From: Oxyruncus cristatus
Taxonomy: Eukaryota; Chordata; Aves; Passeriformes; Cotingidae
Assembly: GCA_013399855.1 (NCBI GenBank)
Contig: VXAY01005670.1
Span: 186,001-250,000 of the forward strand
Length of the DNA stretch: 64,000 nucleotides
Direction of reading: 5' to 3'
The notes below the pieces were generated by a model, which was not told the origin of the DNA, made no database searches, and worked only from the letters and a program-made list of their open reading frames with translations. Position numbers and translations under genes: made by a program. Positions 37,199 through 48,800 of this stretch are shown piece by piece; positions within the stretch are counted from its first letter, which is position 1, and each line of letters opens with the position of its first letter.

Positions 37199-38704
37199 TA
37201 TCTTTTTACCATTGTGCAGTGTCTCTGAGTGTCAAGCATGGGCAGGGCACTTGCTGTCACCAAGCCTGGACTGCAGCACCTTGGAGCCATAGGGAGTGTT
37301 GCAGAAATCCCCCTGTACCTGGGCAGCAGCCCTCAGAAGGGGTCACAGGATTTAGAGCAGAGATCAAGATTATAGGCTAAAGTCTGTTCTTCATACAAAC
37401 CCACAGATCTATGTGTGACAGCTTGGCCAGAGGACAAAATTGTGAAAGCTAGGAGAATGCTGGAAGTTCCTGAAATCCCAAATGTTCTGAGATTTCCTTT
37501 GACTGACATCACTATAACCATGTGCTTGTACTCTGCTTTCTGTGCTGAAGTTGAAATACGTGTTGAAAAACAGAAGCTGAAAATAGACCTTTTGTAAAGA
37601 AAATTGTTTTCAGTAAATGAGTTACAGAACTCTTGTGCACTTGCACAGTAACCCTCAGACTGAATATTGTTGATTTTTCCCTTGTTTGGAGGGGTAGTCT
37701 GTTCAAAAGAAGCTTAGTAGAAAGGCCACGTAAGAGATACTAACAACGCCTTTGCAAACTTATGAGTATTTGTTTTATATTTTCTCATGTATGAAAAACC
37801 ACAAGTATTCTCTTTTTGCTTGGTAGGATACTGTACTTATAAACCTCTGCTTTGTTCTGTGCATGCACCCATGCACACAGACATCTAGTGTGATGGGGTT
37901 TTGTTTAAACAACCACAAGCTAAATAAGCATTTGAATTTGCAATTTTTCTAGCAATTAGAAACATGCATTAAGTGTCTGGGCTGAGGAACCTCCATCAAT
38001 GGGGTGTATGACCTGGATTTTCAAGCTGTCTGTAAGGACAGGGCAAGAAAACCCTTCCCAGCATAAAAATAAATATCGTTATTCATAATTAGCAAGTGTT
38101 TCTATGTGTCTCTTTTTATAATTCAATGTTCATAATCCACAGACTTCAGTGAGACTTTCATGCACACATATAAGAGTAAAACTTGATTTATAATCTTTAA
38201 GTTATTATATAAATTAGTTTTGGAGTCAGCTGCACCATTCTTCTGTAGGAAATGGCTGAGTCATTTTTAAAGAAGGCAGTTTGAGACTATTGTCTTTCTG
38301 TCACCACTTGGACATCTATTTCTTTTCAGAAAATTTTAATTTTTTTTTTATGTGCACTAAATCAAACAAATTTTCTCTTTTTAGTAATTTGTCCTATCCA
38401 AAAGATTGGGATAGGACAGATTGAGCTGACAGATTATATATACTCTTGCATAGATCCAATATTATTTTTCAAGAGTTTGAGATAAAAAGAAAGAGGTTTA
38501 TAGTCTATCTCATATAGAAGAAGCACATTAGATGGGAGAGGCTAGACTTTGGCCTGTAACCTTTATGTCTGTTATAAACTACTTATAAATCTTTGTTGGG
38601 TGCATGTGAACACATCACTGTCAGCAGTTGTTGGACTCGCCTGTTCTCTACTTCTACCAAAGCAATGTGAAGATTTTGAGAATTGAGAATTTATTTAGTT
38701 TTAC
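37199..38704. other. Unique DNA
   Basis: No gene recognised. Contains a hairpin at 38386-38422: 14-bp arms with one mismatch and a 9-nt loop. Confidence 0.5.
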
Positions 38705-38838
38705 TCATAGAATCATAGAATGTTTTGGGTTGGAAGGGACCTTGAAAATCATCTGGTTCCAATACCCCTGCCATGGGTAGGGACACCTTGCAGAAGACCA
38801 GGTTGCTCAAAGCTCCATCCAACCTGACCTTGAACAAT
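38705..38838 (-). mobile_element. CR1 LINE 3' tail, reverse orientation
   Basis: Starts TCATAGAATCATAGAATG with tandem terminal octamers, then 'gttttgggttggaagggaccttgaaaatcatctggttcc', the hallmark reverse-complement CR1 end. Little diverged, so comparatively young. Confidence 0.95.
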
Positions 38839-41002
38839 TTTGCACAGTTTGTAATACTAAACTAAAGTTTTTGTCTCAGAAATCATCACAGTAGATGGAA
38901 ATGTAACTGTCCCAGTAACAAAACCTGTGTAACTAATACATATATTCTGACCTTGCTTCCCAAGAGAGGGCTTTAAAAGCCTTCGCAATGTAAATGTAAA
39001 AAAAATATGTTACCTACTAGGAATATAAATATTTTTCCTTCTTCCACTCTATGCTAGAAAATCTGATGCTAAGAGGTGGAATGCTGGTTTTGCCTCAACA
39101 GCAATTATCCTACACTCATTTTTAATGAGAACTTTTCTGCAGATTTTATTCCTTCGACCATTGTTTTTTTCCTTCTTTGCCAGTTATCTGTTTCTGACTT
39201 CCTCCTCTTATTCATCAGTGGATTTCATCTCAGCTGTATTACAACTCTTTCTGAACTTCCTCTTCAGATGACCAGAGAGGATTTCTTTATTTGTTTGTTT
39301 GTTTTTCCCTTGTGGCTATTTTATATTCTATGTTTCTTTAATTATTTTTAAGAAAGACTCATATTTGAAAGCACAGTCTACATCAAGTGTAGTAAGTACA
39401 TTTTTATATACTATCTTATGCCCTCTCTTGGCAGTAAAAGACAATTCTGGATTGCTTTAGCAAGAACTATAAAAATGTAAATTGCTAAGATCTGATTTAG
39501 TCTTATTGCCTGATCTGAGTTCTAACAGTTAAATCGAGAATATATAGCTGCTGAAGCTTATTAATACAGGGTAACTTACGTATTCAGAAGGATCCCATTG
39601 AACTCTTTTCCTCTCAGTTTATGTTAGATGAATGAAAAAAAGTTCAAGAAGTCATTTAAATAAGGTTCTGATTTTGAAATTTTTGCCTTCATTTAAATTT
39701 TTAGAATTCCTTTAGAATGGTATCAGCTTATGGTGTCTCATTCCCCTTTTTTATTTTTTGTAAGGGGTTACCAAGAATGAAGTATATTATTTTATTTCAT
39801 ATGAGTTGCAATTTTAGAAAAAAATCATTATATAAAGAAATTTGAAGCTATTGTTTTTTCCTTTGATCCTTAAAAATCTGATTAAAATGTAATAAAAATT
39901 TCAAATCATATCTCTGTGATGTCACAAGGGAAAGATATGTGTATACCAAGAGTAACATTCTGTATTTTTGCATTACTTTGGCAAAATTATTGCAGCTTAT
40001 GCTGCAATATAGCACAGTAGAGAAAACTACATTTTTTTCTTTTATTAGCTGTTTGATATTACATCCTGATCCAGCCAGTCACATGGGTATTCTCTACACA
40101 TGAGTAGCCTTCAGCAAAAGGAATTTGGAATAACACATAAAGAAGATAAGAATATTTATATATTTCGGCTACTGTATATGATAGCTGTGCTAGTAATGAT
40201 ATTTACTTCAGAAATGGGCATTCTTTTAATTTAAATAAACTACCTAAAACCTGTCAATTTTTTAGTAAAAGTGGCTTGTCAGTAATAATCTGATTGATTT
40301 CAACATGAGAAGACAGACTCTGCAAAAACCTCAAGATGTTAGACAAATTTATGGTCCAATAAACAGAAACTTGACAGATGGAACTTGCTGGCAAGGGATC
40401 TTTTCAATCTTATGATTCAAAATAGATCAGACATTTGTGTAGATGGTATCTTCAGACCATCTACCTAGAATGGAATTGACAAACATGCTGAAACCCCATG
40501 AACTCTTTCCCAGCTGTAGTCAATTGTATGGTTTGGGTATTCTTGGCTATTTGTGGATAGTGCAGCCAGCAGGAAGAATTGCTTGCAACTAATCTAATAG
40601 TACCCAGCTCACAGATCACATCAAATGATTCCAGTATCAGGCTCACAGCTTCAGCAGAGCTACCCCATATTTTTCACAAATATTACTTCTAAAGACTTTG
40701 ATGATGAAGAACCAATCAGACTTCTAGTCCTTCTTAAAAGGAGAGAAACAGATTGGAAGCTGGCAGAATGTATTTTCACTTAAACCATTTGGTGATCTTT
40801 CCAATATCTTCTTTAGATAAAGCTAACTTTCACCATAGTAATTGTCCAGTGAGCTTCAAATTAAGTGAATGACTGAAGATCTAACAGGTATGATAAAGCT
40901 TCAGGTTAGAATTTAAATTCTGTAATTACTTCTGTGGTTACTAAAACTTTTGTGTAAGGAGAGACTGTACGATTCAACTTCATCCTGAGGAAAGTTGTTG
41001 TC
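38839..41002. other. Unique A+T-rich DNA
   Basis: No gene or transposon recognised. A short (TTTG)n tract lies near 39291-39304. Confidence 0.5.
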
Positions 41003-41206
41003 ATAGAATCACAGAATCACCAGACAGGAAAGGATCCACAAGGATCATTGACTCCAACTCCTGGCCCTGCCCAGGACCCTCACCAAGAGTCACACCATGT
41101 GCCCAAGAGTACTGTCCAAATGTTTCTCGAACTCTGTGAGGCTTGGCACTGTGACCGCTTCTCTAGGGAGCCTGTTCCAGTGCCCAACCACCCTCGTCAG
41201 CACACA
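41003..41206 (-). mobile_element. CR1 LINE 3' end, reverse orientation
   Basis: Begins TCATAGAATCACAGAATCACC, followed by 'ccaactcctggccctgcccagga' and 'cactgtgaccgcttctctagggagcctgttcc', the same CR1 subfamily layout as 14234-14570. Confidence 0.93.
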
Positions 41207-42170
41207 AAGAGCCAACAGTCTTAATATAAAGCATTTCTTTTATATATTTCTACGTCATATTTCTACAGATTCCATTAGCTGGTATCATATAACATATTTT
41301 GTTCTGTGCATTGCACCAAAGCAGTCTTTTGTAAAGTCCTCGAATTATTGTTTACAGACTCCTTCAGAATCACAGAAAAACCTCAGCATCCTGCAAGTCA
41401 CTCAGAAAACTGCGTATTATCAGCAATAGGATGGCAGCAAGTACTTTCACTTAACCATGCTAATTCACACAAAGAGCCAGCATTTGTTCCTTAGAAGAAA
41501 AAAACCAGACTTGACACGAGAGTGTTTGGGTAGAGGAGCATTCTTTGCTACTAGAGTTTATGGTATCTTAGTTATATCTCATTCTGACACTTTAATTAGA
41601 AACTTAGACTTAATGCTTTTCTCTTTTCTGTTCTGTGATAAATGCAACTAGTAGTTCAGTTGAGGTTTCCAAATATATTCAGATGCTTCAAGATGCAGAC
41701 AAAACTGTAGTAGGATTTACAGAGGCTCATAGAAACTAACCATGAATTTAATAGCCAGGTGATTTTGAAAGTCTTATTGGGTGGATATTTGAATATTAAG
41801 TAGCCCCCACTCAAAAAAATCTGAGCAGTATATATAGGCTCTAGAAGGAAAATAAGCATACTTATTTAATCATTTAAATTAAATTTTAAATTTAGTATCC
41901 CTTGAAAATTTATTTATTTTGTTGTTTATGTCTCTCATTCAGATTGCTTTGCTGTTTATGTAGCAGTACAGTGAGGATCTTTACATGCATTAATGCAATT
42001 CAGTGCAGTTTATTTTTCATAGTGGCTTTTGTGTCATATACTCTGAAACAATCATTTTTCTGAATGATAGACCATATGACATTGAACAATGAACAACTGA
42101 ACAGTAGAAAAGAAAACATGTTTTATTTTTGGACTAGATAATTTGTGAGATTTTGGGAGAAAAAAGTAGC
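41207..42170. other. Unique A+T-rich DNA
   Basis: No gene recognised. Ends with GTAGC (42166-42170), one half of the target duplication of the next LTR. Confidence 0.5.
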
Positions 42171-42741
42171 TGTGGTGGGTTGAGCTGGGTGGGCATCAGG
42201 TGCTCACCAAAGCTACTCTACCCTCCTCAGCTGGACAGGGGAGAGGAAATATAACAAAAGGCTCATGGGTTGAGATAAGAGCAGGGAGAGTTCACTCACC
42301 AGTTACTGCCACAGACAAAACAGATTTGGCTTGGGGAAATTAGTTTAATTTATGAAAAATCTAATAAGAGGAGGATACTGAGAAATAAAACCAAATCTTA
42401 AAAGCACCTTCCCCCTCCCCCTCCCTTGTCCCCAGCCTTAAATTCACATTGTAATTTTCTACCAGCTCCTGGTGCAGCAGCACAGAAGGATGTGAAATGG
42501 AGGTTCTGGTCATTTCATCACAGATTGTCTCTCCTGCTCCTTCCTCCTCAGGAGAAGAACTTCTCACACTCTTTCCCTATTTTAGTGTGGGGTCCCTTCC
42601 ATGAAAGACAGTCCTCCATGAACTTCTCCAAAGTGAGTCCTTCCCACAATTTGCAGTTCTTCATGCATTGCTCCAGTGTGCACCCTTCAATAACAGACTG
42701 TTCCAGTGTGGGTCCCCCAGAGGGTCACAAGTTCTGGCAGC

Positions 42742-43449
42742 TGTGCTGGTTTAAAGGTAAACCGACAGGGGAAATAAAGCTAACTCGAGAGATTAACAGT
42801 CAGAATGACAATTTAATGAAAATAATGCAATGAATACAATTTTACAGATGAACAATTGGTTCCAATCCACCAAAAACCCGGCACGCTGGGGCACGAACAG
42901 AATGGTGTTCGTTGGCCCCCTTGCTGAGCCCCACGTGGGGCCCCTCTGAGTCCCAAAGAAAAGAGAGAGGAGAAAAACCTGTTGAGGCCAGTGATGGCTG
43001 CAGTCCGGTTAGAAGTGGTAGTCACGGTCCAAGTGAAGGCAGTGGCTGTAATCCAATTGAAGGCAGTGGTTGTAATCCAAATTAGAGCAGTGGTCCCAGT
43101 CTGGATGAGGTTTTGGTCCTCCTCTCGATCCCACAAGTGGCCCCAGAAGTCTCCCAACCCCAAGATTATATCTCCTCCCATTCCAGCAGCAATGTCCAGC
43201 CCCTTTTCCCAGGGCAGGGAGTTTCACAGTGGGTGATTGTGAGTCCTGGGTGTGAGGACTGCAACATCTCCTTATCAACGGGCCTCTTAACACCCAGCAC
43301 AATAGCCTGAGGGGTGGGGTGTGCTCTGGGCAGCTGCTGCAGATGGTCTATTGTTAAGCTTCTGGGAAATGGCATAGAGGGTGTAGAATACACAGTTTGG
43401 GTTACACCCATGCAGTGATGAACTAGTCCCAGCTCTTCTAACTAGGACA
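42742..43449 (-). mobile_element. Nested solo ERV LTR with perfect target duplication
   Basis: A 708-bp element with plus-strand ends TGTGCTGGTTTAAAGG...ACTAGGACA, flanked by perfect GCAGC duplications (42737-42741 and 43450-43454). Removing it and one GCAGC restores the host LTR phrase 'tctggcagcaaacctgc', which proves the insertion order. On the minus strand it has a TATA-like GATATAA and ends with the 'tttacctttaaaccagcaca' terminus common in bird genomes, so orientation is minus. No coding region. The family name is not assigned. Confidence 0.9.
43005..43105. repeat. 24-bp tandem repeat inside nested LTR
   Basis: About four diverged copies of a 24-bp unit of the form 'gaaggcagtggttgtaatccaatt'. 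The two central copies are nearly identical. It belongs to the nested LTR. Confidence 0.8.
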
Positions 43450-43957
43450 GCAGCAAACCTGCTTCAGCATGGGCTCCTCTCTCCGTAAGGCCTTAGATTC
43501 TGACAGGAGCCTGTTCTAGTGCTGGCTTCCCATGCCATCATAGCCTCCTTTGGGCATTCACCTGCTCCACCATGGACCTCCATGGGCTGCAGGAGGACAG
43601 CCTGCCTCATCGTGGTCTGCACCTTGGGCATCAAAGGAATCCCTGCTTTGGCATCTGGAACACTTCCTCTCACTTCTTCTTCGCTGACCTGCAGAGTTGT
43701 TCCTCCTACATTTTCTCACTCTTTTCTTCTTTGGCTGCAATTGCTTCTCTGCTGTAACTTTTTTCCTTGTTTGACTGTGTTATTCCAGAGGCAATACCAC
43801 CATCAGCCATGGTCTCAGCCTTGGCCAGTGGCAGGTCAGTTTTGGAGCCATCCAGCATTGGCTCTGTTGGACATGGGGGAGACTTCTGGCAGCTTCTCAC
43901 AGAAGATACCCCTGTAACCCACCCAATGCCAAAACCTGGCCACGCATGACCAGTACA

Positions 43958-45717
43958 GTAGTATACTGTATGTCTAGTGTAATAGAAAAGTTTTTGATGA
44001 TGTTCCCAATACAAAGTGAAAAAAAAAGAAATGAAGAAATACTTAGTAAGATTTAAGTATGAAAACCATGAAATAGATTTGGTTATAATGGGTGCATATA
44101 AGACTATAAAATTCACTGATCATTAAGTTAAATTCTCCTTGTTCTAGAAAAGTTGTTTAAGAGTTTGGTGATTGGTGGAGGGTAGTTTGTCTTTTTGTGG
44201 GCAATTAAGTGAAATTTCCTGGCAATATTAAGAGTACATTTGGTGGATGTATTTTCAACAAAATAACCTCAACTTGATAATAATTTTGGGGGTCATATTA
44301 TTGATGAGGAAGTATCTCTCTGTGAAGGGGTTCCTATGGGTAAGGGTGAACTGTTGGTGAATATGAAGAGATTTAAAATAAATCCTCGAAAGCAGTGATG
44401 GAGTTTCAAATTCCCTAGTATAGTCAGTGCAGTATGTTCTACATCAATTATCTGATTGTAGCACTATTGAATGTCATAGAAGGATTTTCTCTCAGTCTCC
44501 TTTCATTTGTTCTATTCTGTTTAAGATACCCACTATTCTTTGCAACAGATTACTGCAATCAATAGGTTTAAAATAGTCTAGGAGAGAAAGATCTTGAACT
44601 AGAAAATATCACACCCACTACTAGTGCTCTAAACCATTTAGATGTTTTTTCAGCTTTTTTGTGAAAAATAGCAAGCAGGTTTGGGGTTTCTTTTTGGTTG
44701 TTGTTGTTCCTTTTGTAGTTTTAATCACAGTGGTGAGAGGTTTTAATAACATCTTTTTTCAATAAAGTAGAAATGTTATCTTCTGAAAGCTCACATTTAC
44801 AGCCCCTTAATTCACAGAAAAGTTCAACCAGTCCCAAAAAACAATGGCTGTGAGAAGTATTTTGTTTATTATTAAATCTGGATGTTCTGTAGTCTCTGAC
44901 ATTTTGTGTAATGTGAAATTGCCCTTTCCAGGCTTCAAGAGCAGGAATATCTAGAGTCCAATAGAAATATTCTCTCCTCTGTCTGCTTCTTTGTTTCTAT
45001 CTCAGATAAGAATTTCTGACTGTTCTTTCTTCTAAAATCAGTGAGAAGCAAAGAGAGAACTGAAAACATACTCCTTATCAGACAAAGGGGGAAACCTGGT
45101 ACAAGTATTCAAAAATAAAAATTTTGCCTGGTTTCATCTGTTACAAGACTAGGTATGTTTAACTCTTCAGGTTCTCAAGAAAAATAAAGGAATGGCATCT
45201 TTATTTCTGAAGAGGAGATTGGTCTATTGTTATATTAAAATAGAAAACCACATGTATGAACCTCTCAAAGTGCTACCTTCCCAAGGAGAAGTTTGACCAC
45301 CTAGTTCCTGAGACTTTGCAGATGTCAAATTATATTTTTTTTCTTTCCAAGACTGTTAAAGAAACTTCTCCAGACTGATAGGCTGCTGAGAAGACTTTAT
45401 TAATTACATAAAACTTGTTAATTGCAGCTGAAACCTGGAAAGGATCCCTCCATTACAGTGTGGCTTCTAAATTTTGCTAAGCCTTCTAGGACTGTATTTG
45501 ACTTGTGTTCATAACCTACAAAATTATTATATTCCACATATCCCAACATATGTTTGAGATACAAAATGGCCAGAAAAAATCATCTGGAGATAACAGTTGC
45601 AAAACAGGTGCTCTGATAAAGCTCATCTTGAAGCCTGATGGGATGACACTGCCTCCACTGACTGAAAGTGTATACTATTACAGGTATAAGGAAAAATTTC
45701 CATGAGAGAAGCCCAGA
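43958..45717. other. Unique A+T-rich DNA
   Basis: No gene or transposon recognised. Confidence 0.5.
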
Positions 45718-45862
45718 AGTTCAGCAGTTTGCCCAGAGAGCAGTTTGTGCAGCCTTGGAGATTTCCAAGATCCAAGTTAACTCCACTGTCACCACTGCTT
45801 TGAAAAGGGATTGCACTGGAGGCCTCCTGAAGTCCCCTCCCAGCCTGAATTGTCCTTTTGAG
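45718..45862 (+). mobile_element. Old CR1 3' fragment
   Basis: Diverged match to the CR1 tail: 'tttgcccagagagcagtttgtgcagccttggagatttccaagatcc' ... 'ggcctcctgaagtcccctcccagcctgaa'. It lies within a 146-codon open frame (45668-46108) that I therefore treat as repeat-derived plus chance, not a gene. Confidence 0.6.
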
Positions 45863-48800
45863 TATATCAAGCCTGTTTGCACTTTGCACTGGCACAAATT
45901 ACTCAATTGCTTCTGCGTTCCCAGCATTTTGGTCTTGTTGCATAGACAGCCACATACAGATTGTTTAAAAAAAAAAATAAAGTGTAATTCATGGGATTTT
46001 GAATGGGATAATGTTCAGTGTCTTAAGTTGGTCTACTGCTTTTTCCATGCAGAGATTACCTGGGGAATTACCAGTCCACAGTCAGTATGGGTGTGCACAA
46101 GCCCTTAAAAACTGGCTGCACTAGGGATGCAATTTTTAAAGAATCTTGGCTTTAATTCTTTTGTCACAAGTCCATGTATATGTTGCCATAGTGTTTGTGA
46201 AGAATGCACCTTTAACTTCAAGTAGCTAGTAATACACCTCTGTGTTGGAAGTCTATATACTTTCACTAGAGGTCATTGCAATATATGTTTAGGCTTGAAA
46301 GTATCAGCTCTGAAAAGCAAGATGGTCTTTTTCAGAATGCAAGAGTTTACATCCTCTGTAATAGGGGCAAAGAGCTCATCCTTCGTAAACAGTTTTCATC
46401 TGAGAAACCTTATTCATCCTGACAAGAAAATTTTTTTGAGATATTTTAATACTTTATTCATGTATAACAATCCAATATATAATATATACAAAATCATTTA
46501 GAGATATTTAGCAGGAAAAGAAAATCAAGATGATAAGTTTTATATTTGTGACAAGAAGATAAGACTGTCAAGCTTGACTGGCAAAGACACAGTTTTGTCT
46601 CTCTGCATGTCCACTCTCAGAACTAAAGGGTGGTGAGACAGACTATAGTGTAGATTATGTTTGACCCGACTGGCATGAAGAAGGCTGTGATGAGGAAAAT
46701 GCAATTTCTGATCACCATTCTTTAAACAAGGAAGATTAAAATAATACTTTCTTGCTAATTTCTAAGTTATATGGCAAAATGCATTACTTTAAACAATCTG
46801 TTGGATAACTGTAATCTTTGGGACTATGGACTCTCAAAGTACCATATGTAGCTAAAGACAGGCTAATCAAATGCATTTTTAAGCTCAGTTCATCCTTCTC
46901 TATATAGTTGAATATAGGGTGTAAAGGTTATTATAGAAAATATTGTATGCTTGCACAGTAAAAACAGTTGATTAATACTCAAATAATATTACAGCAAAAC
47001 CAAATCCTAAGAGACTTTTAGTCACAGCCTTTTATATTACTAAAATAAGATAATTAATAGATTTTGGAAATCTTTCATAAATACACATGTGAACTTTTAC
47101 TTATTTTAAAATTCCAAGTCATCTAATTTATACAGTTATTTCTGAATTATTTCTGTCACTCTGCACTTTATATCTTATTTAATGTAACATACTCTACTGG
47201 TTAGCATTACACCTACATTACTCGTATTAGAATACCACTCTCACACTGGATAGATTTATTTGTCAATATTTATATATGTGTATATATGAGCCATTAACCC
47301 TTGATTCTTATTATAACAGTGGAGAGAAGTCAGCATGTTTAGGGTGACATTCATCTTGATGTATTTTCAATGACTGCTTTAATATGAGATGTATTACGCC
47401 CAAAAAGTACTCATTTGTCCAATCGGATTTAAGCATGCAAAAGATGACTGGCTGAGATATAGATGGTCTCACTGTAAATGCTGATATTTGATAATCTGTA
47501 TCATTGGCCCAAGCCCCAGCTGTACATACATGAACCATTTCCAACAATCAGGAGGTGTTCTTGCAGTCCAGTAACGTGTTTGTCATTCGAAGTAAAAAGA
47601 GAGTAAAATACCTGTAGATAAATAATCCAATTAAATAAACTACTGCAAATAATGTTCAAATATTTTTGTCTTGTAGAATAGCACACAAATATTTAACTGT
47701 GAAATTTATGTAATGCTAAAAGTGCTTATTCCCTCCAGTAGAGAGAGTTTAGGAATGTATAGGACATTTCCAGATTTATTTTTAATTATATTCATCCCAA
47801 CCCTAACGATGCCAGTATCCTGAAAAGTCCCTCTTGATACTTGATTCTCTTTCATTTTTACTTCATTATTGACAAACATTTTACAAAGATAATTATCTTA
47901 TTTCCATTCATGAGGTCAATTTCTTCTTTTTTTATGTGAAAATATCCCATTACATATCTATTTCACTTTTATGACCAAGACCAGTAATCAATGTATGAAG
48001 GTCTATGTCAACTTTAGCAACAAACAGAACATTTAAACAAACCTGTCAGAAACTTAATTAATTTCTGTTTGAATGCCTCCATTAAAATGATTGATGAAAT
48101 CTTTGATGAAACAATAAACATTTCCATGTAGGTGTCAAACTCAAAATGACCAAGATGTTTGCTTGACAGATGCAGTAGATCATGTTCCAGACCTTCTTTT
48201 TTTTCTCCCTTTTGAGAAGAGCTAGTTAGCATTTCCCTCATCTAGAAATTAGGAACTTTGAGGACCCTTGACCAGCGTCAGCACTAACCACCGACCTTGC
48301 CAACACTGGCTAAATTTGTGAAGCTGTCTACAGAACACCTCAGTCAGCTCTGCAGCAAATGTCAATCCCCATCTCTGCATTGAAAATAGGCTGTAAGAAA
48401 AATGATTCATTGCACTCAACTTTATATCTGAACTGGGCACTGTAGTATCTACACTGGTATGTACTTTGCTCACTTAAATTATATAATTTAAACAACAAAA
48501 AAAAAAACCACCACAAACAAAATCTTCAGCACTGGCCCACAAGTCAAATTTTATCTCATATATACCACATTTCTTAGAGCAGTGTGCTTGGTCAGCAAGC
48601 TGTAGTCTTTAGGTTTCGTAATATCAAAGGAAACTTTAAATCTGAGCCCTGCTGTGGAATGGTATTGTGGGTTTACTGCGGTCTGATAGTTCCGCTGGGT
48701 AAGAATTTGAACCTTAGTAGAATACTTCTAATTTATAATTAAATATATTTATAGATAAAAACCTCAAATAAAAAAAAGTCGTACAATCATAACGTTTTCT

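Larger units (their letters stand above)
42171..43957 (-). mobile_element. Solo avian ERV LTR carrying a nested LTR
   Basis: A ~1.07-kb LTR (without the insert) in reverse orientation. On the plus strand it runs from TGTGGTGGGTTG to CCAGTACA (TG...CA). Flanks GTAGC (42166-42170) and GTAGT (43958-43962) form a 5-bp target duplication with one change. Recognised from family motifs in order: 'agctgaggaggg...gtgagcacc', 'gggttgagataaga', repeated 'ctgctccagcgtggg'-type phrases, 'agccaatgc' and 'cttctggcagcttctcacagaag'. It is interrupted at 42742-43449 by a second LTR. Many short open frames here are repeat by-products. Confidence 0.92.

Noticed and set aside
42361..44116. Dense set of open frames of 60-136 codons on both strands
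   Set aside because: All fall inside the nested solo LTRs, whose high G+C lowers stop density. No retroviral gene motifs are present.
45668..46108. 146-codon forward open frame
   Set aside because: The first third overlaps a diverged CR1 tail, the rest shows no domain, and the CR1 3' end is normally non-coding.
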